Assembly (NCBI GenBank): GCA_021234155.1
Contig: JAJEKV010000003.1
Coordinates: forward strand, 18,276,386-18,340,385
Origin: Isoetes taiwanensis
Taxonomy: Eukaryota; Streptophyta; Lycopodiopsida; Isoetales; Isoetaceae
Length of the DNA stretch: 64,000 bases
Direction: 5' to 3'
A program made the translations under genes and the position numbers. Every line of letters starts with the position of its first letter. The first letter of the stretch is position 1. The notes under the pieces were generated by a model. It ran no database searches. It was not told where the DNA came from and worked only from the letters and a program-made list of their open reading frames with translations. Positions 10,808 to 20,904 of this stretch are shown piece by piece.

Positions 10808-11099
10808 GAAATTTACAAATAGTGACAACCCCAATTTCAACAATGTGGAATTGCATGTAAATACTTTTTATTATCAGCCTTAATTCTAACAGGTCTCAAA
10901 TTACAAGTTAACACTTATCACAAGCCAGTATTCTACAGTCAAGTAGATGTAACTCAAGTAGATAATCACAAGCCAGTATTTCACATTCAAGTAGAGTAAG
11001 ATACTCATATACTGAAAGTAAGATTACAATGAAAGCACGAATACAATGAAAATGCACTGAAAGTAGGATTACAATGAAAGTAAGATTCACATCTTAAGA
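10808..11099. other. Non-coding stretch with short direct repeats
   Basis: Short motifs recur here: CACAAGCCAGTATT (about 10920 and 10968), TCAAGTAGA (several copies) and GAAAGTA(A/G)GATT (about 11025-11085). They sit at the downstream side of the minus-strand transposase-like gene and might be its subterminal repeats. No gene is seen. Confidence 0.35.
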
Positions 11100-14000
11100 T
11101 ACTCATGGACTCTCGTACTTTATTTTGCTTGTTTGGCTATCTTCTCTAGTGACTTCAGAACTTTATCATTCACAGAGATTGGAATCTTCATGCACCCCTT
11201 TCTCGGATCCACCTTGCCCTTTCTGGGGTTCCATGACATCAACACGGATTTTATTTCCACCCATTGGGCCCAATCACTTGCATCATACTTCCATTGCTTA
11301 TTAAAACAATCTTTGTAGCGCTCTTTTTCAGTAATGACTCCTTTTCCACTTACTAGACGTCACCACTCCACACGCACCTTGTTTCTGTTAGGGTTATTAG
11401 CTTCCCTACAAACACTCGAGATGGTATACCCTAACCAAATAGGATAAGTATCTTCATCTGATGGCCTGACGATCAAATATTGGCCATCCTTCATCCATCT
11501 TAGGATCATATGGAGCAAGTCCATAATACTTGGGACGCTCTTTTCTAGGTCCAACATAGTGCTCTTCATCCTCTTCCACCTCCTCTTTAGACTCCTCTGT
11601 CATCAAGTGGATCGGCTGCTGATCAGGTTGGAATTGACCATGGTCGAGCCTCCATCGACTTTGAGGTAGCCAACTCTCTCGAAGGACGCTACTACTTGTG
11701 TCCAAACTCCCTAAAAGTATATGAACTACTTCCTTCCAATAATTTACAAGTGCTTCATTGCACGCTCTTCTCTCTGGTGCTATGTGTTTATCTGCTAAGG
11801 ATTTCTCCCAGTACTTTATATACTCCATTATCCCTTTCATAGTCCGTTCACAGTCCTTCACTTCTCGTAATGGTTTCATAGCTTTAATCTCTCTCGTCGG
11901 CACCATGGGTTCACCTGCCACATCCTCTTTCCAAATCAATATATCCTTATCTTCCGGTTTCTACACAGGATCTCCAACCCTCATCTTGTATTGCATTATT
12001 GGCTTATCATTCTTCACCCAGGAGCACTATGCCCAATAAGTTCTTCACGAGCATAACCTTTTATGAACACTTTTCAGTCAGGGACTTCTTGTATCAATGA
12101 ACCAATAGGAGGAAAGAACACTGCTTAAATAGCTCCAAAAGCCTCGAATAGGTGGTGACATCACTTTTCTACAATTTGATCCTATAATGCCCAAACATTG
12201 CATCAATGTCTTCGTGAGTGTGGCCAGGCATCAAGTAACCAACATAGACCATTTCAAACACTCCAACCCATGTAGGATATGACAAGTATGCAAACAAGTA
12301 ATAAGTATCTATTTTTATTCTGGCCAGCACAATTGTCAATTTGCAAGAGTAGCTTCTTGGGTAGTCGGCGCCCCGGTATTGGGTTCACATGAATTGAAGG
12401 TGCTGGCCCATTCATCCTTCCTATAGTCAAATCCTCTAGTTTCATGGGACCAGTATCATGCAATGCCTTGAAAAGATGTTGCAATGGCTTACAAGAATGA
12501 ATATCTCCATTAAAACCATGTTCCAAATCGCACAATGCTTTTGCAATGCTATCAACATGGAAGTTTGGACCATCACCCCATAATTCTAATGTAAAATGAC
12601 CGTGATGCACTACTCCCTGGCCATGAGTTCTGAATCCAGCTAGTGATATTTGCAATGGGAAAGACCTTACAGACTTTGGTATAGCCCTAAACTGGGGCAA
12701 ATAGGTTTTTGTTGATCCATCTTGTCATGAATGACGCATAGAAAATTCTCTGGTTCCATTATAGACAAGCATCTCCACATCCAGTATGTTGATCGACATG
12801 ACATTTGCTCCATCGTGTGAATTCTCATTTCCTTCCGCACCGCTGATCTTTCCACCTCAAGCTTTGACTTCTCGAGCTTATCTAACAAATCCACACATAT
12901 ATTGCACTTGGAGAAGTTCTTATATTACATTCTCTTGACATCTGAAAAATGCTTACTCCAGAGCTTGCTGAAGGTTGATTGTGAAATCTTGTCCACACCC
13001 ATTTCCTTTAGAAGATTGTTGATTATTTGTAAAATCATTTTTTGTGTGAAATATGCAGGCAACATTCGAACTACTTTCCTGCATCCCTCTTCATTAACCG
13101 CACTTTTGTAAGGCATACTCTCAGCATGATAGTTAACAAACTTCTCGAATAAACTCTGAGCTGCAAACACCCTATGGGTTGTTCTCACCTTTCCCCGATT
13201 ACTAAGCCAACCTATTTGAGCCCCCCTCTTTTAGTTCCGCCTTAATCTCCACCATGTAGAGGCTGAAATACCTAGTATGGTTGTCACTGCACTGCTGCAT
13301 ATCCATTTCCCACCAATAGGAAATCCCCTGTTCCTGACATCAGGTGACGGCCCAAATGCATGTTCTATGATATTGTAAATATAAGTTTTTCTAGCATCAT
13401 GAGTTTTCTCCTTGTAGATTGATCGGGCTTCCACAAGTTCTTTCACTGTGAATCTACCAAAGCAGTTGTTGGGGCAGCAACAATCCCCCGGCTTGCATGG
13501 TCTCTTCACTGCAGTTGTTAGTATCTTTCACAGTCTGCACCTTTTCCTTCCTCTTCTTCCTCTTCAAGAAAGTAGGCCCTTCTTTCTGGTATGGATACAT
13601 CCAAAGGAGGTATGGAAGGAATGTCATTTTCATCCACCACCACATTATTTTCTCCAACACGCTCAATTCTTTGAAGCATCCCTTTTCCTATTATCGCAAT
13701 GGAGTCCACTGCCAAAACAACAAGGCTAGCAAGTCTAAAGCACTATTGATATTATTGCAAGCATGGCAGTGTTTGTCCTTCAGCTCAACACTGAAGTTAT
13801 GAAGCTGTATTGAAGAAATGGAGACTCCCACAAAGTCATCGCCAATACCTATCCATTATAGCAGTGCATAGGATCACATAGTATAAGCACACATTCACCA
13901 ACAATTCCTCTATTGCACTGATGATGCAAAATCACTTTCTCATCCTTCCATGTTAATCTGAAAACTACTATTCTTCTTTCCTCATTAGCTCCAGCTGGGT

Positions 14001-14204
14001 TTTTAATATTTTCTGTATTTGCTTCAGGTGGCTGTTCATTCTTATTTGTATTAATCTCTTCCACATCCATGTAATCAGCATCATTCTTCTCTTCTCGAGG
14101 TTCTTGGTCACAGGTTTCCCCAGCACTAGCTTCATGAGAAATCTGAAAATTAGAAGAAAGGTTGAGGAAAACATAGTATTGTATGCAACAACAATATGTA
14201 GCAT
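11100..14204 (-). pseudogene. Transposase-like gene, DUF7869 type, decayed
   Basis: Minus-strand pieces follow each other in order. First come acidic, Asn-rich segments (14,204-13,518). Then a Cys-rich module with CKPGDCCCPNNC (about 13,500), a helical region (13,188-12,925), and DKLEKSKLEVERSAVRKEMR (12,890-12,830). Next is a core containing LLLQIDNCAGQNKNRYLLL (about 12,350-12,295), followed downstream by MPGHTHEDIDAMFGHYR (about 12,230-12,180). An acidic C-terminal region ends near 11,100. The pairing of DNC.GQNKN with GHTHEDID is characteristic of the DUF7869 family found in transposon-like genes, with acidic residues suggesting an RNase-H-like fold. The family name is from memory and cannot be tested here. 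Several frame breaks occur; some could be introns, but stops inside the core blocks argue for decay. Confidence 0.6.
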
Positions 14205-14348
14205 AATAACATGGGGTTTTCTTTGTGTTTTTGTACGCTTTTCACTAAGGTTTTCCTATGATTTCGTGATGTATTCAAATGGATGTACTAATGCGTACAT
14301 CTAGAGTGCACCATTTCTGAGCCGTTGATTTTAGCCTTTTTTTTTTCC

Positions 14349-14640
14349 CAATGGTCAACAACCAATGGCTCACAACAAAAGCCTTTTTTTTTTTTTGCGT
14401 GTGGTGCATAATGGTCAACAACCAATGGCTCACAACAAAAGCCCTCTTTTTGTGTGTGTGGTGCATAATGGGCTTTTTGTGCGTGTGGTGCATAATGGTC
14501 AACAACCAATGGCTCACAACAAAAGCCCTCTTTTTGTGTGTGTGGTGCATAATGGGCTTTTGTGCATGTGGTGCATAATGGTCAACAACCAATGGCTCAC
14601 AACAAAAGCCCTCTTTTGTGTGTGTGTGGTGCATAATGGG
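14349..14640 (+). repeat. Minisatellite, four copies, 60-84 bp period
   Basis: The block AATGGTCAACAACCAATGG with CTCACAACAAAAGCC recurs near 14,349, 14,409, 14,493 and 14,577. Between copies are T-rich and GTGTGTGGTGCATAATGG units, the latter present seven times. The spacing is 60, 84 and 84 bp. It lies just beyond the 5' end of the minus-strand transposase-like gene. Confidence 0.85.
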
Positions 14641-15343
14641 CACATGAAGGGCTTGAAGGGCGCATGTAGTGCGGTTTCCCCTTGGGCACCGCCAACACAT
14701 TTCTTATCATAACTTTTGATCCAGAGCTCTGTTTGAGATGATTTTTATTGCGTTGGAAAGCTCTCTCCGAGATCTTTTTGATAATGTATGATATGGATAT
14801 GTTTGGTTAAGTTATCTATGCTAAAACAGCAATTTTTTGGCCGGTTTTGGTAGGGTTTCACATCCTACCAAATGATTATCTGAGATTGCGCTATTGGATA
14901 TTGTTTTATGGCTCATTCCGAATGAAGCTTGCAAAAAATTACCATGCATTTTTAGATTTTGAGGCAGTTATTAAGCAAATTTCAAGGCTTCTAGATCCTT
15001 GTGCTAACAAGCAGAAAAGTTTCCCACTTTGGTTTCTCACCACAAGAATCCAGGCTGCTGTTAAATTCCAGTTGAAAAATATTTGTGTATGGGTGTTGCA
15101 AAATTTATGACTTTCAGAATAATGGGATCAATCCCCTCTATCTTTATGGTAACTTTTACTTATGGTCTATTTGTTTTATTGTGCTGAAATTCAAAAGCTA
15201 CAGGTGATGAAAGCCTCAAATGAATTCTAGTTTTTTTCTAGTTTGAATTCTAAAATTTTTGTCACACCGGGGGGGGGAGGGGGACGTCCCTAAGGCCCCG
15301 AAGGGGCCAAAAAATTTTTTTTGCAACACAAACCATCCCCCAA
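14641..15343. other. Non-coding stretch
   Basis: An 87-residue ORF (14,847-15,110) has no recognisable features. A run of G followed by AGGGGGACGTCCC and the palindromic GGCCCCGAAGGGGCC lie at about 15,268-15,308. No gene can be supported. Confidence 0.3.
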
Positions 15344-15810
15344 CACATAACACAACCAACACATAACTACCATTGACATTAATTAACACAACCATTGGGT
15401 CCAACACATTTAAATTAAAATCTCCCTTAAACCCCCTTTGGTTTGGGTGCATATTCACACGGGGGGTGACGTAGGGCAGCGAGAGCCCTCATAATTGTAT
15501 TTTGCACGTACAAAATCAACACCATATAGTATTCCGCTTGAAATCTTATAGTATTTTGCGAATCTTGTTATACAGTATAGCAAATTTTTTATTTGCATAC
15601 CCCACAAACGAGGAACTTTACGTACGGTGTAGATTAAGGAATAAGGGGTGAATATGCCTATCCAACAGCTCTCGTTGCCCGGAGTCACCCCCCGTGTGAA
15701 TATGCACCCAAACCAAAGGGGGTTTAAGGGAGATTTTAATTTAAATGTGTTGGACCCAATGGTTGTGTTAATTAATGTCAATGGTAGTTATGTGTTGGTT
15801 GTGTTATGTG
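15344..15810. repeat. Perfect 127-bp inverted repeat (foldback)
   Basis: Bases 15,344-15,470 and 15,684-15,810 are exact reverse complements over 127 bp by direct reading. The match continues imperfectly inward for about 15 bp (GGGCAGCGAGAG versus GGGCAACGAGAG). The spacer is about 210 bp and AT-rich. The arms start CACATAACAC and end ACGGGGGGTGAC. A transcript would form a long hairpin. It could be a foldback transposon, a recent inverted duplication, or a source of small RNA. Confidence 0.9.
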
Positions 15811-15835
15811 TGAAATATTTATACAATGCCTACAC

Positions 15836-15943
15836 CGCGCTACGCGCGACAATGCACGCAATATGTATAGACCATAATTTTGTAAAATACATAAGATAGT
15901 TATATCAATTTACCAGATACAGATATGTCGCACTGGGCGCGAC
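15836..15943. repeat. GC-rich palindromes (two)
   Basis: CGCGCTACGCGCG at 15,836-15,848 and GTCGCACTGGGCGCGAC at 15,927-15,943 are imperfect palindromes in AT-rich DNA. They belong to a set confined to 15.8-27.6 kb. Confidence 0.75.
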
Positions 15944-16095
15944 TCATACAAAAGTATCCAATATTTCTGTTTGTGACATAACAGGTTTAGACACGTCAAC
16001 AGATATCCTATTTTGTAGCACATTTTCAATTCGTATTTGCTTAATCAGTAAAATATCATTTCATCATTCCAATCTCTGCAGTTTTTTTTTGCTCA

Positions 16096-16602
16096 ATGGG
16101 TTATCAAACCGGTTTGGTGCATGTCAATGCTATCAACGGAGTTCATGTGCACGAGCGAGGCTTGGCCTTGAGCCTCACCAAGGCCCGGGACAGGACACTT
16201 CAGAGAGATATCCCGAAAGCCATACTATTCAGGGATTTCTATAATTTGGTCCACAACTTCGACCATCTCCTCCCTGTTTCTGAGGAGAGAGATGGATGTG
16301 GAAGTGTAGTGCAACAAGTGGCAGGCTTAACAGAAGCCAAATTCAATGCCCAAATAGCAGAAGTAGTCCTCCATGCAGCTGCATCTAATGGCATTAGATT
16401 TGTTTTGAGCCATTTCTCAGTCCTAAAAACTGGACAAAGAGACTTGTTAGAGAGTGTGAGGACCTACCATTCAAGAATGTTGGAGGCCAAAATGAACTGC
16501 CTGCTGATAATGACAAACCTGGATCCAGATAGACTAGATTACATTGCACAGAGGATAGTAATTATTGATCATGCACCACTGCTGCCAGTCTTACCAGAAT
16601 AG
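16096..16602 (+). CDS. Unrecognised 168-aa ORF
   Basis: The ORF runs from ATG 16,096 to TAG 16,602 with balanced, soluble-protein composition: HVHERGLALSLTKARDRTLQ near the start, EAKFNAQIAEVVLHAAASNG in the middle and MTNLDPDRLDYIAQRIV near the end. A polypyrimidine tract and CTCTGCAG acceptor lie just upstream (about 16,070-16,080), so it may be the last exon of a spliced gene. It lies on the same strand as the ParB/methyltransferase-like gene, 1.8 kb upstream of it, and is surrounded by the same GC palindromes. No family is recognised; it could be a fragment of a related gene copy. Confidence 0.5.
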   Translation: MGYQTGLVHVNAINGVHVHERGLALSLTKARDRTLQRDIPKAILFRDFYNLVHNFDHLLPVSEERDGCGSVVQQVAGLTEAKFNAQIAEVVLHAAASNGIRFVLSHFSVLKTGQRDLLESVRTYHSRMLEAKMNCLLIMTNLDPDRLDYIAQRIVIIDHAPLLPVLPE

Positions 16603-16700
16603 CTTTTATAAAGCTCTGTTGTATAAATTGTTTGGAATAAAAAGTATTTTCAATCACAATTTGTCAACTGTGGTTAGGTTATTTCTAGTTTTTTGTTCTT

Positions 16701-16744
16701 CTCGCACTAAGCGCGAGTCTTTTCTTCTCGCGCTGAGCCGAGAG
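16701..16744. repeat. GC-rich palindromes (two, adjacent)
   Basis: CTCGCACTAAGCGCGAG (16,701-16,717) and CTCGCGCTGAGCCGAGAG (16,727-16,744) are two diverged copies of the same palindromic unit, ten bases apart, just downstream of the 168-aa ORF. Confidence 0.75.
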
Positions 16745-16922
16745 ATTAATATGTTCTATAAAATCCATTTCTTAGTTAGATTTACTATACGTATTACATT
16801 TAGTTAATTAATCTAAAAAACTACTACAAAGTCACTTGAAATCAAGTTCTTGCCTGGATGTAGGTGATTTTTTATTCAACAAGGAAAAAACATGGCAGTT
16901 ACGAAAGAAGAGGACAATTCTT

Positions 16923-17830
16923 TCACCCACCAGGCTCATCATGGGCAGGTGGCACGGTCACTCTCTTAACTTCATAAACACCATGCTCTGGAACCCATAC
17001 AAGGTGGATGACAACCTTATATGTATCAGGATAACTTCCAGCAGAGGCCATTGCAACTCCCTGCAACCAAGGATCGAGTTCCAAGCCCCTCTGCTGGCAT
17101 CTATAAATTTCAGAATAGTTCATGGAGCAAATGATGGAATCCACATATTCTGGAGCCGGTGGCAAGGTAGATCGACAATTGCAATTAGAACAGGATGTGA
17201 TCGGATTGCGGGACATGACTAATGCGCTGCCACTGAGAGGAACTCATATTTATAGCATGAGCAATACAATAGCAGCATTATTGTGTAGACATACGAGTAT
17301 GCATGTGAGTAGCACATGAAAAGGTGACACATGAAATATGCTACAGTAGCTACAGTAAAGAGCAACAGTGCTACAGTAAAATTTTCAATACATACCTCTC
17401 TAAATAGTGTTGTTGGCCAAGCCAAGAAACTCCCTACTGATTCTCCAAGTGTTTCTGCTCCTGCATGTTATCTTTGTAATAGATGAGTGGCAGCAAAGCA
17501 GTCTGTCAATCTAATTCTAATATAATCAGGTCCCAAGGGCACTCCATGGCATGCTGTAGTTGGTGCCATGTTATCAACAATGCCCTTGCCAATGACATCT
17601 TTCCTGTTTTTTGCTAACAAGAAGCATGCTTCTCCAATGAAAAATTGCATTTCTCCTGCTTGATTGCTCATTTCCTCGACCTGCAAAGCTTTGTTAATTA
17701 TGTTGCACAAGTCATGGCGCCTCAATCCACTCACTTGATAGAAGAATTACCTGAGATAGGGCAGCCTGATCCAACGCTTCAGCAAGCTTCCTTCTTGGCA
17801 ACATCCCAAATTCAAATTAAAACATTGTAA
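16923..17830 (-). CDS. Spliced minus-strand gene with DUF8039-like segment (partial)
   Basis: Three exons can be read on the minus strand. Exon A (about 17,830-17,750) gives LPRRKLAEALDQAALSQ and ends at a GTAATT donor. Exon B begins after a CTTTGCAG acceptor near 17,682 and includes VEEMSNQAGEMQFFIGEACF and HGVPLGPDYIRIRLTDCF. After a likely one-base slip it continues TLGESVGSFLAWPTTLFRE to a GTATGT donor near 17,399. Exon C (about 17,225-16,923) includes PPAPEYVDSIICSMNYSEIY and ends in TGA. The GVPLGPDY...TLGxxVGxFLAWP pattern resembles the DUF8039 segment of plant CACTA-associated proteins, from memory. The 5' end was not found. It could be a domesticated or transposon gene. Confidence 0.45.
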
Positions 17831-17844
17831 TGAAAACACTGTTC

Positions 17845-17877
17845 TTGTGTTTCTCTAGGCGCATTAGAGAAACACAA
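17845..17877. repeat. Perfect 13-bp stem hairpin
   Basis: TTGTGTTTCTCTA and TAGAGAAACACAA flank a 7-base loop. It lies between the minus-strand gene and the plus-strand gene that starts at 18,416. Confidence 0.8.
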
Positions 17878-17909
17878 ATTCTATGATCCAATGAGCAGCC
17901 AAGAACACA

Positions 17910-18415
17910 AATTAAATGGCGGGCATTTTTAAAATAGACAGTTAGTACAGGCCAATGATTGAAAAGTAGTTGGGGAAAGGGATATTCGCGGGCGGGCTAA
18001 AAGTTTTTAAATTTTAAATTGCGGGCGGGATTAATTTTCTTGTTTTCCTAAACAATGATAAGGTTAGTATACAGTTTCAATGGCGGGCATCTATTCATTA
18101 ATTTTTTGTACGACCTGTGTAATAATTACATTTTCTAATTCCAATCTAATTTGAATCTCATTTTTCCATTCCTAATTTCTTCCAGAAGTTTTGCTTTGAG
18201 CGCCTTCCGAAACTGACGCACTCTTCTTGTGCGATCTCTCAAGCGATCCAAATTTCTCGAGCGCTACCTGCATTCCGAGCTATCCTACTTCATTTCCTGC
18301 CTGTTTACAAAAATTCCGACTCGATTTGAATTTCTCGAGCTTCTCAAGATTCACCCGAGCTTCTCGACCTGCAACAGAGTTCAATTTCATTTTCTAGAAC
18401 TTCAAGCACTTCGAT
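17910..18415 (+). promoter_or_regulatory. Probable 5' region and leader of the ParB-like gene
   Basis: The region between two divergent genes holds repeated G-rich motifs in AT-rich context: GGCGGGCAT at about 17,920 and 18,083, and GCGGGCGGG at about 17,989 and 18,023. The segment 18,180-18,415 is C/T-rich and looks like a plant 5' leader. No clear TATA box is seen. The start codon at 18,416 is chosen because it is followed by a good splice donor that joins in frame to exon 2. Confidence 0.4.
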
Positions 18416-18862
18416 ATGGCAACTAAAGGTTAGTATGTTCGAGTTCTTAATAGATGAGGAACTCCGTGACTCTATTTTTAATAGGTTTTAGAAACTTTCT
18501 GCTTGTGTGCTTAACTTTATTAATAGATTTAGAAACTCTGAGACTCTGTGATTAACTCTGTCACTCTGCAACTCTGATTTGATTAGATTACTGTTACCCT
18601 GCATCTCTGCTTCTTGGCTTGTCTTTGTTTGTAGCTAGTCTTTGTTTGATTATGTGTTCATGGTTTTCTGCTTAGTCTTAAGTGAATCTGCAATGCTCTA
18701 TGATTATAATTCCCAGTATCTTAATCTTCAATTGTATTCGTCAGAGACAAGGAAGGGGGTTACGCTTCCTTGTACTATGATTTTCATTTTTTATGAAGCA
18801 TACTCTCTTTAATGTGTTTCTATGATTAAGCCTTCCGTGGAGTGCCGTCGGTCTATGGATTT

Positions 18863-18879
18863 CTCGCGCTTAGCACGAG
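18863..18879. repeat. GC-rich palindrome in intron 1
   Basis: CTCGCGCTTAGCACGAG, one of the recurrent palindromic cassettes. Confidence 0.75.
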
Positions 18880-19069
18880 AAGTCCAGATTCTATCATCTT
18901 AGTAAGCGTAAGAGTAGGTGTTGTCCTTCGAGGCGCACTACTCAGCGTGAGTCGAGGTCATAGTCGAGGTCAACCATACGCAAGGATGGTAAGAGAGATG
19001 GAATGTGAATTCTTGTGCTACACGTGAGAAGTTACATTCCATCTATCTTACCATCCTGGATCCTTCGAC

Positions 19070-19135
19070 TCGTGCGTAGCGCGAATCCTGAAAAATTGCT
19101 CTCAGAGTTTATAGACTTGTCGTGCCACGCGCGAG
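19070..19135. repeat. GC-rich palindromes in intron 1
   Basis: TCGTGCGTAGCGCGA at 19,070-19,084 and GTCGTGCCACGCGCGAG at 19,119-19,135. Confidence 0.75.
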
Positions 19136-19206
19136 ATGTTGGTGCAAGTTGCTTACTTAATACAAAAATACTTCAGCAATGTCAAACTTGATTATTTATT
19201 TTACAG

Positions 19207-20297
19207 CTTCCAAGAGAGCACTAGTTACATCAACTTCTGCACCATCAAAGAAACCCAAGAAGGACCCGAAGGTAATACAAGAAGAGGCAGAGGAGATAGA
19301 TCGAACTCTTGGCATAAAGCTAATTGATGATGGCAGTGTCATAACATGCGAGCTAAGTTAGGACTTGCCAGAGACAGTTTTAGGTGAGGGGTCTGAATGG
19401 TATGTTACTGTGAGCAGGGCAGGCTCAAAGTATGACGTGGTCCTATATTCAAGGGAGAACAAAGACGGGGCCTTCAAAAAAGTAGGGTTGATCCTTTCAT
19501 GCGAAGAGCTTGATGACCACATCTGTGTCTTCATAATAGAGAAGACCGTCATAAAGAATAATCTCAGCATTTACAAATACAATGCAGGTATAGATGGATT
19601 CAGGCCAGATAAGACAGCAGACGGTGTTATAAAGTATGGCTGGCCCATTGAAGGCTCACACCATACAGTTCGTTTTGTATGTGAAGGAATACCTGCAGTC
19701 TGACGAAGTTTGCAGAAGAAACCATCTTCAAGCTTCTACATATCTGGTTTTGGTGGTAGTGGCGATGCACTTGAGTCAGAAACTTTCCCCCTAGTACCTT
19801 TGCCAAAGCCAGTGAAGGAAATGGATATTGAAAAGAAATCCCATGGTTGATGTTGTAGACAAGCTTATGAAATTCAAGCAATGGTATCCACTTGGTTTGG
19901 ATGTAACAAAAAGGATAGCTATTGACAAGCTGATAAGATCTCCTAGAGCATCTTTCATATCTAGGATCTTTGATCCCAAACATGCCCTGAGGATACAGAA
20001 GTCCATGATTGAATATCCCACCACAGTACCAAATCCAACTGATGTTCTACCATGGGACTGAGTCAATGACAAGCCATATCCATGGAAGACATGGGATGAC
20101 CTAAGGAAGAGCGACACGGTGCGCTACATTGTCATTGACGGGCAGCACTCAGTTGAGGCAGCGAAGGCGCTTATAGAGAAAATGGATAAGATAGGTGCCA
20201 AGGAGTACAAGGAGCACTTTAGTTACAAGCAATGTTGAATCCTTAGTCATTATATGCCTCAACTTGCACTGACTACAATAAGTGCAGACTTGAACAC
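19207..20297 (+). pseudogene. Exon 2 (first part): N-terminus and ParB/DGQHR-like domain
   Basis: After the splice the frame reads a Lys/Ser-rich start (KRALVTSTSAPSKKPKKDPK), then a region with EWYVTVSRAGSKYDVVLYSR and SIYKYNAGIDGF. After a frame change near 19,840 it reads VDKLMKFKQWYPLG and, at 20,128-20,162, RYIVIDGQHSVEAAKALIEK. IDGQHS followed by a helix is the signature of ParB-type and DGQHR-type proteins, where the motif binds nucleotide or DNA. Stops lie at 19,359 (TAG), 19,701 (TGA) and 20,059 (TGA). The segment runs into the copia LTR at 20,298 without an exon end; coding sense resumes at about 25,444. Confidence 0.6.
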
Positions 20298-20904
20298 TGA
20301 AGGAAACAAAAGCTTTTGAGTCCGGGAATTGAACCCAGATTTGAATACCACAGCTCAATCTTCTCCCTTTAAAACCCTCACTTCCCAACTATCCACACAG
20401 GATTCATCTGTACATTAAATTCCACAAAGAATTGCAGCACATAGCTCTTCACACAAGAAATTCCACAAAGGATTAGCAGCACACAGCTCTTCACACAAGA
20501 ACTTAACCACAAAGGCTTAACACAGCTAAGATTACAGTAAATAATATTCTGGAAAAGTGAAAACCTGAACCTTTTTCACTGATGACTTTCTCTGATCAAT
20601 TCCGGCCCTTGCCACAGACGTCAAGCAACATGTGCAGCACAACAAAACCGTCTTCCAATCGTCTCCCAATCACAGCTTATAGTTCGTCTGGCCGATCTGT
20701 GGCAAATCGGCAAATCAACCGCCGAATCTCACACCACTGCCGACTGTGGATGCCGCCCAGCTATTTCCAACAGATTCTTCCCGTTCGTTATTTTCCTTTC
20801 TTAACTTTTCCTTTAAAAATAAAATTAACATGCAAACACAATATGTTAAAATAGTCCAAGTGTTTTTTTGCAATGCCATGCCACATGTAATCAACCATTA
20901 ACCA
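20298..20904 (-). repeat. Copia 3' LTR (607 bp)
   Basis: TGAAGGAAAC to ATTAACCA on the plus strand, identical by eye to the 24,832-25,438 copy. An ORF of 90 residues in both copies is a coincidental shadow. Confidence 0.9.

Larger units (their letters stand above)
18429..19206 (+). other. Intron 1 with GC palindromes and a hairpin
   Basis: The donor GTTAGT follows ATGGCAACTAAAG; the acceptor is TTTTACAG at 19,199-19,206. Joining gives an open frame. Inside are three GC-rich palindromes (18,863-18,879; 19,070-19,084; 19,119-19,135). A 24-bp inverted repeat with one mismatch (18,983-19,006 and 19,034-19,057) also lies here. Confidence 0.65.

Noticed and set aside
14349-14640. CRISPR-like array
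   Set aside because: Repeat spacing is irregular, spacers are themselves repetitive, and the context is a plant nuclear genome.
14275-14712. Several ORFs with repetitive His-rich or Val-rich text
   Set aside because: They are translations of the minisatellite in different frames.
15216-15899. Two ORFs with the same protein text on opposite strands
   Set aside because: They are translations of the two arms of the inverted repeat, not genes.
20582-20854. 90-residue ORF, repeated at 25,116-25,388
   Set aside because: It lies in the copia LTRs; the duplication is due to the LTR pair.
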